Part shown: in pieces, positions 19,601 to 27,380 of the stretch
Layout of the letters: the number at the start of each line of letters is the position of its first letter
Numbering within the stretch: position 1 is the first letter of the stretch
Assembly (NCBI RefSeq): GCF_000247475.1
Contig: NZ_AHZC01000111.1
Location: 1-64,000 of the forward strand
From: Rhizobium sp. PDO1-076
Lineage (GTDB): Bacteria; Pseudomonadota; Alphaproteobacteria; Rhizobiales; Rhizobiaceae
Length of the DNA: 64,000 bases
Direction: 5' to 3'
Program-made: the position numbers and the translations under genes
Notes under the pieces: model-generated
What the model was told of the DNA's origin: nothing
Database searches by the model: none
The model's input: the letters and a program-made list of their open reading frames with translations, nothing else

Positions 19601-22160
19601 TGAAGGCGGCAATCTGGCTCGTCTTCAGCGCCGAGGTCTGACTGGTTGTCAGGGCAGCGATCTGATCGGACGACAGGCCGCTGACAGCCGCCGTGCTCAG
19701 AGCGGCTATCTCCTCGGCGGAGAAGGTCGCCAGATCCTCGGTGCTGAGGGCAGCGATCTGCGCCGATCCAAAGGCTGCGATCTGGGTCGAGGACAGGGCA
19801 TCGATCTGGGCCGCGCTGAGAGCGTCCACCTGCGACGATGTCAGGCCCGCAATGGCCTTGGTGCTCAAGGCGGCGATCTGGGCCGTCGTCAGCGAGCTGA
19901 CGGTGGTGCTCGACAGGGCTCCAATCTGGAGCGAGGTCAGCGCACCAACCTGCGCCGTGGTGAGGGCGGCGATCTGGCTGTCGCTCAGCGCTGCGACCTG
20001 GGCGGTTTTCAGCGCGGCAATCTGCGCGGTCTTCAGCGCCGCCGCCTGTGCGGTGGTGAGTGCCGCGATACCATCCGACGACAGGCCCGTGATCGCAGAC
20101 GCGCTGATGGCGGCGATCTCCGCGGGGGTGAATGTCGCAATGTCTTCGGCTTCAAGCGCTGCGATCTGGCTCGACGACATGGCCGCAATCAGCGTCGATG
20201 TCAGCGCTTCCGCCTGTTCGGTGCTGAAGGCGGCGATCTGGGTCGTGCTCAGGCCGCTGACGGCCTTGGTACTGAGGGCGGCGATCTGGGCCGGGGTCAA
20301 AGCGGCAATCCCGTCGCTGCTTAAAGCCTTGATCTGCGTCGCGCTCAAAGCGGAGAACTGCGCCGTGGTCAGGGCGGCGATCTGGCCGGTGCTGAGGGAA
20401 GCGATCTGATTGCTCTTCAGGGCTGCAATCTGGTTGGTCTTCAGCGCAGCCGCCTGATCCGAGGTCAGTGCCGCGATGTTCGTGGTGGAGAGACCGGCAA
20501 TGGCTGCCGTTGAGATCGCAGCAATTTCCGCGGTGGTGAAGGTCGCCAGGCCTTCGGCGCTCAGGGCTGCAATCTGCCCCGAGTTCATCGCAACGATCTG
20601 TGCCGACGACAGAACCTCGACCTGCTCGGCCGACAAGGCCGCGACCTGCGCCGATGTCAGACCGGCGATGGCCTTGCTGCTAAGCGCGGCGATCTGCGCG
20701 GTCGTCAGGCCGGCCACGCTGTCACTCGACAGGGCCTTGATCTGGGCGGAATTCAGGGCGGCGAACTGTGCCGTCGTCAGATCGTCGATCTGCAAGGCGG
20801 AAATCTGGTTGGTCTTCAGGGCAGCAATCTGGGTGGTCTTCAGGGCTGCGGTCTGGGCCGAGGTCAGACCTGCAATCGCGGCCGAGTTCAGGCCTGTTAT
20901 AGCCATCGAGCTGAGGGCTGCAATTTCTTCGGTGGTGAAAGTGGCGATATCCTCAGCACCCAGTGCCGTGACCTGGCTCGAGGTCAGCGCGGCGATCTGG
21001 GCCGCAGACAGTGCTTCGACCTGGGTCGTGCTCAGGGCCGCGATCTGCGTCGAAGACAGGCCGGCAATCGCCTTGCTGCTCAGTGCGGCAATCTGTGCCG
21101 TGGTCAGATCGGCCACCATCGCGCTCGACAGGGCCTTGATCTGGGTTGAACTCAGGGCAGCAATCTGGGTGCTCGACAGGGCGTCGATCTGGGCCGATCC
21201 CAGTGCCGCCACCTGGGTCGTCTTCAACGCGGTGATCTGGGTCGTCTTGAGTGCCGCGACCTGGGCTGACGTCAGCGCAGCGAGAGCTGCGGTGTTCAAG
21301 CCGCCGATGCCGGCCGAGCTGATGGCCGCGATCTCAGACGGCGTGAATGTCGCGATGTCCTCGGCGGCGAGTGCCGATATCTGGCTCGAGTTCAGGACCG
21401 CAATCTGGGCCGACGACAGCGCTTCGACCTGGGCGCTGGACATGGCAGAGATCTGAGCCGTGGTCAGGCCGCTGATCGCCTTGGTGCTCAGCGCCGCAAT
21501 CTGCGCCGTGGTGAGCTCGGCGATGGAATCGTTGCTCAGGGCCTTGATCTGGGCCGAACTCAGCGCAGCAATCTGCGCGGTCGACAGGGCATCGATCTGG
21601 GTGGAGCTCAAGGCCGCGATCTGCGTCGTCCTCAAAGCCGCGAGCTGCGCGGTGGTCAGGGCTGCCGTATGGTCGGAACTCAGGGCGGCGATCGTGGACG
21701 TGGGCAGACCCGACAGAGCCGCTGTGCTGATCGCTGCAATTTCCGCGGTGGTGAATGTCGAGATGTCTTCCGGCGTCAGAACCGCGAGCTGGCTCGATTT
21801 GAGTGCCGCGATCTGGGCAGAGGACAGCGCTTCGATCTGCTGCGAGCCCAGACCGTCGATCTGCGCTGTGCCCAATGCTGCGATCTGGCCAGTGGCGAGA
21901 CCTGCGATCTTGTCGGTGGTCAAAACCGACAACTGATCGAGGTTCAGGCTGACAATGGCAGACGTGGCAATCGCGCTGATCTGGGTTGCCGAGAAGACGG
22001 CAAGATCTTCCGTCTCCAGAGCGCCGACCTGCGCGGAGGAGAGCGCCTTGATCTGCGTGGTCGACAGGGCCGCAGCGTCTTCCGTTGTCCAGGCTGCGAT
22101 GGCCGACGTCGAGAGGGATCTGATCTGGCTGACGCTCAGCGAAGGAATGGTCGTGCTCAT
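16698..22160 (-). CDS. Giant octapeptide-repeat protein (about 1,820 aa)
   Basis: Almost the whole protein is an eight-residue repeat of form L-[ST]-[ST]-A-Q-[IV]-x-A, about 227 units, without Cys, catalytic motif, clear signal peptide or membrane helix. Super-structure: an xATF landmark (usually preceded by ED) recurs, and its codons lie 408 bp apart (17 octads, 136 residues) nine times running, then 399 bp, then 408 twice, then 240 bp at the N-terminal end. The 399 interval is explained by a clipped unit, ALQIDDL. The S/T-x-x-Q pattern resembles a helix capping box, so short capped helices are likelier to me than beta-strands. The start is the ATG with AAAGGGA seven bases upstream; a TTG two codons earlier is less likely. 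It ends VVSAYQSY. Surface, adhesive or storage roles are possible; I recognise no named family. Confidence 0.85.
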   Translation of the reverse strand: MSTTIPSLSVSQIRSLSTSAIAAWTTEDAAALSTTQIKALSSAQVGALETEDLAVFSATQISAIATSAIVSLNLDQLSVLTTDKIAGLATGQIAALGTAQIDGLGSQQIEALSSAQIAALKSSQLAVLTPEDISTFTTAEIAAISTAALSGLPTSTIAALSSDHTAALTTAQLAALRTTQIAALSSTQIDALSTAQIAALSSAQIKALSNDSIAELTTAQIAALSTKAISGLTTAQISAMSSAQVEALSSAQIAVLNSSQISALAAEDIATFTPSEIAAISSAGIGGLNTAALAALTSAQVAALKTTQITALKTTQVAALGSAQIDALSSTQIAALSSTQIKALSSAMVADLTTAQIAALSSKAIAGLSSTQIAALSTTQVEALSAAQIAALTSSQVTALGAEDIATFTTEEIAALSSMAITGLNSAAIAGLTSAQTAALKTTQIAALKTNQISALQIDDLTTAQFAALNSAQIKALSSDSVAGLTTAQIAALSSKAIAGLTSAQVAALSAEQVEVLSSAQIVAMNSGQIAALSAEGLATFTTAEIAAISTAAIAGLSTTNIAALTSDQAAALKTNQIAALKSNQIASLSTGQIAALTTAQFSALSATQIKALSSDGIAALTPAQIAALSTKAVSGLSTTQIAAFSTEQAEALTSTLIAAMSSSQIAALEAEDIATFTPAEIAAISASAITGLSSDGIAALTTAQAAALKTAQIAALKTAQVAALSDSQIAALTTAQVGALTSLQIGALSSTTVSSLTTAQIAALSTKAIAGLTSSQVDALSAAQIDALSSTQIAAFGSAQIAALSTEDLATFSAEEIAALSTAAVSGLSSDQIAALTTSQTSALKTSQIAAFKTTQIEALTSAQIAALSAAQFSALSSAQLKSLSSESIAALTIDQVAALSTKAVSGLSSAQIDALSTAQIEALSTSQIAALGSDQLAALEPEDLATFTPEEIAAIRTAAIPGLSTANVAALKPDQLAALTTSQVAALSSAQLEAMGTSQLASLTPEQIGALSAAAIAGLATGNISALTTEQIAALSTKAFASLSTAQIEALSVEQAEALTSVLVGAMSSAQIAALSAAELATFSTADIAAISAAAMAGLSTSNVAILSSDQMEALTTAQVAALSSNQVEALTSQQVAALSTAQIGALSSAGVSGLATGTIAALTDDQIAALNPKAIPGLTAAQIEALSTLQVEALTPSQVAALSSAQLSALGTADIATFSTADLAAITAAAMPGLSTANVAALTSDQIAALTTAQLVALSSSQVEVLSSAQLAALSAAQLAAVTSSQVNALPSQSIAALTAEQIAALSTAAVAGLTTAQLEALTTAQIDALTTQQIAALGSAQLAALGTADLATFSSADIAAISAAAISGLSTANIAALSAEQIAALTTAQIASLNSTQVEALKSGQISSFTPTQISALSSTALPGLSTGNIAALSTDQIAALNATAIRGLSAAQIDALSTSQVDALSATQIAALSATQIGAFSQEDLATFSSADMAAISASAIAGLSAATVSALTTTQIAALSADQLNGLTSVQVGALNATQVSNLTTTQIAALSAAGISGLSVSNLASLTTAQVAALGSSAIPGLTTAQIDALSTAQIDALSSAQLGALTSTQLGALTTEDLATFSTGDLAAISASAIGGLSTANIAALSTAHIAALSTAQFGSLIFSQIRALTSAQVSVLSTAQIGALNAIQVAALGTSHIASLTTEQMVAISPSAIVGMTTAQIGSLSTEQVEVLTPTQVAGLSSLQIAALEAEDLATFSTADISSINSAALAGLSTEDIGNLSSAQLQAITTAQVAALTPDQIAAVVSAYQSY

Positions 22161-22918
22161 AAACAAATCCCTTTGATTCTATCCAAACTAAAATCCACCA
22201 ACGCCACCGCCGCCGTCAGTCCTGCTGTCCACCACGGCATGACAAAAACCCGGCACCAGGCTTTCACCGGGCGCGCAACGGCAGGCATGGAAAGACTTCA
22301 GCCCACCACATGGAACAATCTATGAGGGCATGGGCTTGCCCGAAGCTGATCTGCTTACGGGCAGCAGGCGGATTGGCGCGATAGACGGCATGTGATGTTT
22401 AGCTTGGTCCGACAGCCCAAGGCAGGTTGCAGTCCACCCGCGGGTAATCCGCAGGCCGTCATGCTGCGACAGCGTCTGGCGGGATGATGGGGCAGCTTGA
22501 GGCTGTGTCCGGGAGAAGATCGTCGCGGCGAACAGCGACTGGCCCCTGCTGGCGTGGCCGTAGCCGAGCCTCTGACTCAGCCGGTGCGGAATCAGCAGGG
22601 ATCCGGCTTCGGCAAGCGCGGCTGCGGAAAAGATGGGAGTTTCTGAGAAAAGTGGGCGGGTGACCTGGCAAGTGCAATGGCACTTCGATCATGTCGATCG
22701 GGCTCGATCACATTTTCAGGGCCGACAGTAACGGTGCCAGACTTGCTGATCGGCAACGATGGCACGATCCGCTGCCTGCCGCTTCATTGCAATTTGAGTG
22801 CAAGTGGCGGCGCATTTGTGCATCACCGCTTGCCTGACTGTCCCCGCCGGCAGCACTGGAGGTTGAAGCCGATGGGGATGTCATTCATAGACGCTTGTCG
22901 ACAATCTTCGACTGGCTG
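22161..22918. other. Gene-free upstream region of the repeat gene
   Basis: About 750 bp in which I see no convincing gene on either strand. The open frames here have no ribosome-binding site and odd composition. It must hold the promoter of the repeat gene. I could not place clear -35/-10 boxes. Confidence 0.5.
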
Positions 22919-23161
22919 TCAGTGAAAGCCGGCGCCGGCGTTGGCAAGGCTGAACGGTTCCTTCGCCGATCCTTCCATGCCGGTGTTCAACATGTCCTGC
23001 ATCAGCGACATAAGCGCCATTTCGAGAAAATATGTCGAGACGCCCAGATCCATCGATCGCGCGCGCTGGCAGGCGAACGACAGCATCCGGCTAATGGCCA
23101 GGATCTCCGCCATTTCTTCCTCTGGTTCAACATCCTGTTGTGTGACCATAGATCTTTGCAT
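22919..23161 (-). CDS. Small protein of unknown function
   Basis: 80 aa from the ATG preceded by GGGGGCGGAC; a GTG 72 bp upstream could extend it to 104 aa. It is acidic near the start (VEPEEEMAEIL) and otherwise helical (ISRMLSFACQRARSMDLG, YFLEMALMSLMQDML). No domain recognised. It follows the XRE gene on the same strand after a 46-118 bp gap and may be co-expressed with it. Confidence 0.55.
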   Translation of the reverse strand: MQRSMVTQQDVEPEEEMAEILAISRMLSFACQRARSMDLGVSTYFLEMALMSLMQDMLNTGMEGSAKEPFSLANAGAGFH

Positions 23162-23279
23162 GTCCGCCCCCAAGTTACTTCCCCGAAACGCAGCATCGCT
23201 GCCCAGGTAGAAAGAAACCACAGAGAGCGTCACGTCATCGTCACGCGCTATTCAGGGAACCCAGGAAGGGCCGGCCATC

Positions 23280-23705
23280 TCAATCGCGAAGCGACGGATC
23301 GGTGACTTCGGCACCATCGGCGAGCGCCTTCACCAGCGCTACGACGCGGCGGCGTACCGTTTCGTCCTTGATCTTGAAGAAGGCACGGTTCAAGGCAAAG
23401 CCATCGCTCGACGCCATGAACGACTGCAGGGCCTGTGCTTCGTCGCTGGGTCGCGATTTCAACGCGGAATCGGAACTATCGACAGAATGGAAAAAATGCT
23501 CCACCGAGACGCCCAGAACGCCGGCAATCGCCTGCAGCCGGGACGCACCCACACGGTTGACGCCCTTCTCATACTTCTGCACCTGCTGGAAGGTGATCCC
23601 CAGCTTGTCTGCCAGCAAAGACTGACTGACACCGATGGTTTTGCGGCGAAGTTTGATTTGCAAGCCGACTTGAATGTCGATTGGATTGGCGCTTTTGATT
23701 GACAT
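23280..23705 (-). CDS. XRE-family (HTH_3) transcriptional regulator
   Basis: 141 aa. The helix-turn-helix is at residues 15-70: IKLRRKTIGVSQSLLADKLG, ITFQQVQKYEKGVNRVGASR. A 70-residue C-terminal part (SFMASSDGFALNRAFFKIKD) is seen in many rhizobial cI-like regulators. The start ATG has GGGGAAAATAA before it. It lies 110 bp downstream of the YcaO/TfuA/deiminase operon on the same strand. Whether it regulates that operon is not shown. Confidence 0.85.
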   Translation of the reverse strand: MSIKSANPIDIQVGLQIKLRRKTIGVSQSLLADKLGITFQQVQKYEKGVNRVGASRLQAIAGVLGVSVEHFFHSVDSSDSALKSRPSDEAQALQSFMASSDGFALNRAFFKIKDETVRRRVVALVKALADGAEVTDPSLRD

Positions 23706-23814
23706 TTATTTTCCCCAGAGGCGGCTCAGTCGAACACATTGGCAATAGCATATATTCGTCGCGCCTCCGAAGAAAGCACAATCTGTCGATGAAGAAGCCG
23801 ATGCTAATTTATTT

Positions 23815-24984
23815 CTATCCGTGAAAATTAAGCTTGCACGGATCTTGATCCATGATGCGCTTCAGAACCTTCGAAGCGCAGCGAAGGGCGCCGTTTCGGC
23901 TGGCAAGATGGCTCCAGCCCGGCACGGGAACGACGTCGAAGCCAAGCTCTTCCCAGAGCATACAATTCCGCGCATCATCATTGGCCAGAGGCTCGGCATC
24001 GGCGAACTGCGGCAGCCAGACCATCGGCTTCGACCGGCCTTCGCGAACGGCATTTTCAACGATGACGTTGTTGTAGAGCCGCGGCAGGCGCTTGCCGCTG
24101 TCCGGCGCGACGACGAAGGGCACCGGATTGCGGATCACGGCGAAGCCCTGTTCGACCAGCAGGGCCACCGAAGCATCCAGCAGCATGCGCGCATTGTCGA
24201 CGAGAATGCTGCCTTGCTCGGCAAGATGCGGTTCGCCGACCAGCAGCAGCGGACGTCCCTCCTGGTGCAGCCCGGTCAGGGAAACGAACTGATCGACATG
24301 AAAGCCGTATTGGTGCAGCCGGCTGAAAGCGGTATCGGCCGATGCGGGTCCGCTGTGCAACCGATAGCCGAACACCGAGACGGGACGCGGGTCGAGCATG
24401 CGAAGCGGATTGCAAGACGAAGTATCCACTGGACTTGCCCGCTGCAGGTCTGAATGGCCGATCAGCCGGAAATCCCCCCCTACAAGCTGATTGCCGCCAG
24501 GCAAGTCCAGGGATAGTTCGGCAACGGCAACGGCGAGGAAGTCCGCAAGGCAGCGGCCCACCGGGTTTCCCGGCACAAGGACGAACTGCATATCGCATGC
24601 ATGGTCAAAGCCAGTGTGTCGGGCGGAAGCAGTACGCACATGAAACATATCCTGGATCCACGGACCGGGCACAACGCCGGCGCTGCTGTCGAGCACGGCG
24701 AGCCGCAGCGAACAAAGCGAATCGAGACTCGCGATCCAGTTGTTCGCCAACCGCACAGCCGTGTCGTCGACCAGCAGGCAAACCTCGAGCTCTGCCGGAA
24801 AGGCCCTGATCAGGTTGCCGATGGGAACAAGGGGGCGGCATCCGCCGAAGACATCGGCCGACTGGAAGAAGGCGGTCGGGACAGCCAGTGCGATCTGGCC
24901 GATGAGGCCGCCGCAATCGGCAACAAGCGCCGGGGCCGCGACCGGGATGTGCGTGGCGACCGCAGGGGGGATCGGGGCCGTCAT
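23815..24984 (-). CDS. Protein-arginine-deiminase-like enzyme (guanidino-group-modifying superfamily)
   Basis: 389 aa. The catalytic set of peptidyl-arginine deiminases can be traced: WIQD with Asp112 (vertebrate PADs have WIQDEME), HVDQF with His229 and Asp231 (PAD: HVDEF), and Cys369 in NGALRCASKVL near the C-terminus. GGNQLVGGDF and the YNNVIVEN strand also fit the superfamily fold. Such enzymes hydrolyse or transfer the guanidino group of arginine, giving citrulline when deiminating. Its start overlaps the TfuA stop by 4 bp (ATGA), so it is translated with YcaO and TfuA. I infer that it modifies an arginine in the substrate of that system. No signal peptide, so cytosolic. Confidence 0.75.
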   Translation of the reverse strand: MTAPIPPAVATHIPVAAPALVADCGGLIGQIALAVPTAFFQSADVFGGCRPLVPIGNLIRAFPAELEVCLLVDDTAVRLANNWIASLDSLCSLRLAVLDSSAGVVPGPWIQDMFHVRTASARHTGFDHACDMQFVLVPGNPVGRCLADFLAVAVAELSLDLPGGNQLVGGDFRLIGHSDLQRASPVDTSSCNPLRMLDPRPVSVFGYRLHSGPASADTAFSRLHQYGFHVDQFVSLTGLHQEGRPLLLVGEPHLAEQGSILVDNARMLLDASVALLVEQGFAVIRNPVPFVVAPDSGKRLPRLYNNVIVENAVREGRSKPMVWLPQFADAEPLANDDARNCMLWEELGFDVVPVPGWSHLASRNGALRCASKVLKRIMDQDPCKLNFHG

Positions 24985-25709
24985 GCGGTCTCATCTCCCG
25001 GCTCCTGGCAGGCCAGCAGGTTGCGGAAAAAGACAGTCTCCTGAAACGTCCATTCGGGCGGTGCGGCGCCGGGCATGCCGCCGTCTTGCACCATCTGCAG
25101 AAGCAGCAGCGCATCGGCCTTCTTGACCGAAACCATATTGCGGGCGCATGTCGAGGCGATATCCGCATCATAGCCTGCAAGGGCGACCACCGCCTTCCAG
25201 GTTCGCCGGGAAAAATGCACGGACCGGGCAGCGGCGATCAAGCGTTGGCACTGCGTCTGGTCAAGCGTGTCACGCAGCCCCTCAATGGTCGCTTCGGCAT
25301 CGACGAGCGAAACCGTCAGCGGGCAGAAATCCAGTTCGGCCGGACCATGGCTCAGAGCAACATCCGCGTCGGAAACGCGAGTGCCGAGACGGTATTGTTC
25401 GAAGACCTGCCCGAGGCCGAGCATGCCGAACATTTCGCATTCCACCGCTCTCAAGGCACCCATGCTTGCGGCCCCGATCACGATTATCCCACGCGACAGG
25501 GCATACAGAAGTTCCTTGTGCCAGACGGCGGCACAATCGCCATAGAGACCATCGATGAGGCCGATGATGCGGGCACCGGATCTGACAGCAGCCAGCACAT
25601 CGCCGGCTGCGGCCGGCGGTTTGAACGTCATCGCGGAAAACGGCGCGCGATCCAGCCCGTGGATTGAGGGACCCGCGAACACGACGGTCTGTTTCGCCTG
25701 CCCCTTCAT
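24981..25709 (-). CDS. tfuA: TfuA-like protein, YcaO partner
   Basis: 242 aa from the ATG that overlaps the YcaO stop by ATGA; a longer open frame upstream is only a shadow of YcaO. The TfuA core is intact: VVFAGPSIHG, GARIIGLIDGLYGDCAAVWH, KELLYALSRGIIVIGAAS, MGALRAVECEMFGMLG. TfuA was named from trifolitoxin production in Rhizobium, and TfuA-YcaO pairs install thioamides in some RiPPs and in methyl-coenzyme M reductase; TfuA is thought to handle the sulfur donor. Here it is sandwiched between YcaO and the deiminase-like gene. Confidence 0.9.
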   Translation of the reverse strand: MKGQAKQTVVFAGPSIHGLDRAPFSAMTFKPPAAAGDVLAAVRSGARIIGLIDGLYGDCAAVWHKELLYALSRGIIVIGAASMGALRAVECEMFGMLGLGQVFEQYRLGTRVSDADVALSHGPAELDFCPLTVSLVDAEATIEGLRDTLDQTQCQRLIAAARSVHFSRRTWKAVVALAGYDADIASTCARNMVSVKKADALLLLQMVQDGGMPGAAPPEWTFQETVFFRNLLACQEPGDETA

Positions 25710-26899
25710 CCGAGAAAACCATCTAGGGCACCGGCGGAAAGCCGGTTCAAACTGGCACCGGCGGCGGAAAGCCCCCTGGCCAGCACGCGCACGACCCGGA
25801 TCTCGGGAGCGGCTGTATCGAGCGGGAAGATGTAGATGTCCTCGACACCCCTGGCAAACAGATGATGGGCGAGCCTTTGCCATACGGCACCAGCCTGATC
25901 GTGGCTAGAAAGGTCAAGCGGAAGTAACTCCGTGCCTGAAAGGTCGCTTGCCAGGCGTTTCTCGGGCACGTTCCGATCTCCGACATAACGCTGCGGGGTC
26001 AGGTCATCGCGTGCACCGCTGATATCCGTCAGGCGGGACTGGACCGCTTCCAGCAGGGCGGCAATGGCGGCCTCGCCGCGGTCGAGGCGGCAGGCAACGC
26101 CCGCGACAACGCGCATGCCCGGCCCTTCCTGCCCGGCGACGGAACGCGGCAGGCTGGCCATGATCACCGGTATGCCGTTCGAACTGGTCAGATCGAAGAA
26201 CCGCGCCGAAAGACCTGCCGCCTCGACCCTGGCGACCAACTGGTCGAGGGCGGGACACAGGCCGGATGGAAACGCCACCGGACGAAGGCCAAGCGACCGT
26301 GTGGCAAGGGCATCGACGAGGAAGCAGGCGTCGTTTTCTACCAGTTCCAGTAGGCCATGCAGGACTGTCCGGTCAAAGTCGAAACCCGCCGCCAGGCCTT
26401 GAGAACTCATGTGGAAGGCCTGGCGATCCCAGGGGAAATCCATGCGGTAGTCCATGCCGACCAGTTCGTAAGGGGCAAACACCGTGTGCTGATCGCGGAC
26501 GGAATATCCCTGCACCCAGGCCCGTTCGCGGTCCGGATCAAGGTTTTGCCAATCAACCCGGGCCAGATCGTCGAGCGGCACGACGGAAAGACCTCGGCTG
26601 GCCAGAGACCGTACTGATCCGTATTCGCGGACATGTCTCTGCGTGTCCTCGGCGACGCCCCCCTCTATGGCCTCCATGACCGCCGAGATCTGCGCCTGCT
26701 CCTGGTTGAGACCTTTTCCCTGCGATACGGCAAGGCCGCGAGAGTTCGGCCTTGCGGCAAACCAGACAGGCACGCCGATGATATCGAGATCCGTGAGATC
26801 CCCGAGGCGGGTGATGCCGAAACGCCGCAGGGCAACGGGATCGAGTGCCGCGAAGCCGGCAGTATCCTGCCGGCCGCGATCTGCGGATAGTGCGCCCAT
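25706..26899 (-). CDS. YcaO-domain ATP-dependent peptide cyclodehydratase / thioamidase
   Basis: 397 aa. ATP/Mg motifs of YcaO are present: GKGLNQEQAQISAVMEAIEG (residues 61-80), LHGLLELVENDACF (about 180-193), and VVAGVACRLDRGEAAIAALL then EAVQSRLTDISGARDDL (about 264-300). YcaO enzymes phosphorylate a backbone amide to drive azoline or thioamide formation. The protein lacks a C-terminal PxPxP tail and no E1/ocin-ThiF partner is adjacent, and the neighbour is TfuA, so thioamidation is the likelier chemistry. The ATG at MGALSADRG is chosen; upstream frame runs into the 143-aa gene. Confidence 0.9.
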   Translation of the reverse strand: MGALSADRGRQDTAGFAALDPVALRRFGITRLGDLTDLDIIGVPVWFAARPNSRGLAVSQGKGLNQEQAQISAVMEAIEGGVAEDTQRHVREYGSVRSLASRGLSVVPLDDLARVDWQNLDPDRERAWVQGYSVRDQHTVFAPYELVGMDYRMDFPWDRQAFHMSSQGLAAGFDFDRTVLHGLLELVENDACFLVDALATRSLGLRPVAFPSGLCPALDQLVARVEAAGLSARFFDLTSSNGIPVIMASLPRSVAGQEGPGMRVVAGVACRLDRGEAAIAALLEAVQSRLTDISGARDDLTPQRYVGDRNVPEKRLASDLSGTELLPLDLSSHDQAGAVWQRLAHHLFARGVEDIYIFPLDTAAPEIRVVRVLARGLSAAGASLNRLSAGALDGFLG

Positions 26900-26936
26900 C
26901 GGCGGCGTATCTGCGCGAGTGCTCAGGGACGAGCGC

Positions 26937-27368
26937 TCAGGGAGCGGAGTTCGGCTTATCCGAAAGGATCGCTTCGAACAGCGTGCCGGTAACCGAGCCG
27001 CTCGGGCCGACGGCGTGCAGCGGGCTTTCGATCGGCATCTGGATGACGCGGTTGAAATCCCAGCTGGTATCGACCACCTCGCCGACAAGGGCGAAATCGG
27101 CTTCGGAGACAGACGCTCCTCCGGCGATCAGGGCCTCGATGCCCTGGATCTGGATCTGGTCGAGCGCCGTATCCGACTGGCCGTCCTGGCCGGCCATCAT
27201 CGCTTTCGCCGCGGCGGCAATGCGCGCATAGCCGTCAACGCCGGGATGGCTTGCCTCATAGGCGACGATGACGTCATGCGCCACCGAAGCAACCCGCAAG
27301 GGCGCCGTCCGCAGGAACAGCACACCAAAACCCTTCTTTCCAATCACGTAAAACTGAGAACCAGCCAT
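26937..27368 (-). CDS. 143-aa protein in the YcaO operon; candidate substrate or accessory protein
   Basis: No recognised family and no Cys. The N-terminus is hydrophobic and glycine-rich (GSQFYVIGKKGFGVLFLRTA); the middle is helical and Ala-rich (YARIAAAAKAMMAG); the C-terminus has Ser/Thr/Gly (VGPSGSVTGTLF). The second ATG is chosen because AGGGGA lies 8 bases before it. It sits 12 bp after the SARP gene and 37 bp before YcaO, the position often held by precursor peptides, but it is long for one and has no obvious leader-core cleavage site. Alternatives: a recognition or scaffold protein, with the true substrate elsewhere. Confidence 0.7.
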   Translation of the reverse strand: MAGSQFYVIGKKGFGVLFLRTAPLRVASVAHDVIVAYEASHPGVDGYARIAAAAKAMMAGQDGQSDTALDQIQIQGIEALIAGGASVSEADFALVGEVVDTSWDFNRVIQMPIESPLHAVGPSGSVTGTLFEAILSDKPNSAP

Positions 27369-27380
27369 AGTCATTATCCC

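Noticed and set aside
16698-22160. Ice-nucleation protein, on account of its 8-residue repeat with higher-order periods
   Set aside because: Ice-nucleation octads carry TxT, SxT and a Tyr ladder with a 48-residue period; here the octad is LxxxQ[IV]xA and the period is 136 residues.
16698-22160. TAL-effector-like repeat, because units such as LTPEQIGAL resemble LTPEQVVAI
   Set aside because: TALE repeats are 33-35 residues with a second helix and a variable di-residue; here only the short first segment recurs every eight residues.
16686-22325. Long open frames on the plus strand (e.g. 20476-21456, 19693-20409, 17863-18393)
   Set aside because: They are antisense to the repeat gene and stay open only because the octad codons repeat in phase; they show the same 24-bp period and lack ribosome-binding sites.
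23706-23814. Second promoter or attenuator between the deiminase-like gene and the XRE gene
   Set aside because: The region is AT-rich, but I could not find paired -35/-10 boxes or a hairpin good enough to report.
25706-27088. Longer YcaO start giving 460 aa
   Set aside because: The added 63 residues are Arg/Ser-rich, overlap the end of the 143-aa gene and have no similarity to YcaO proteins.
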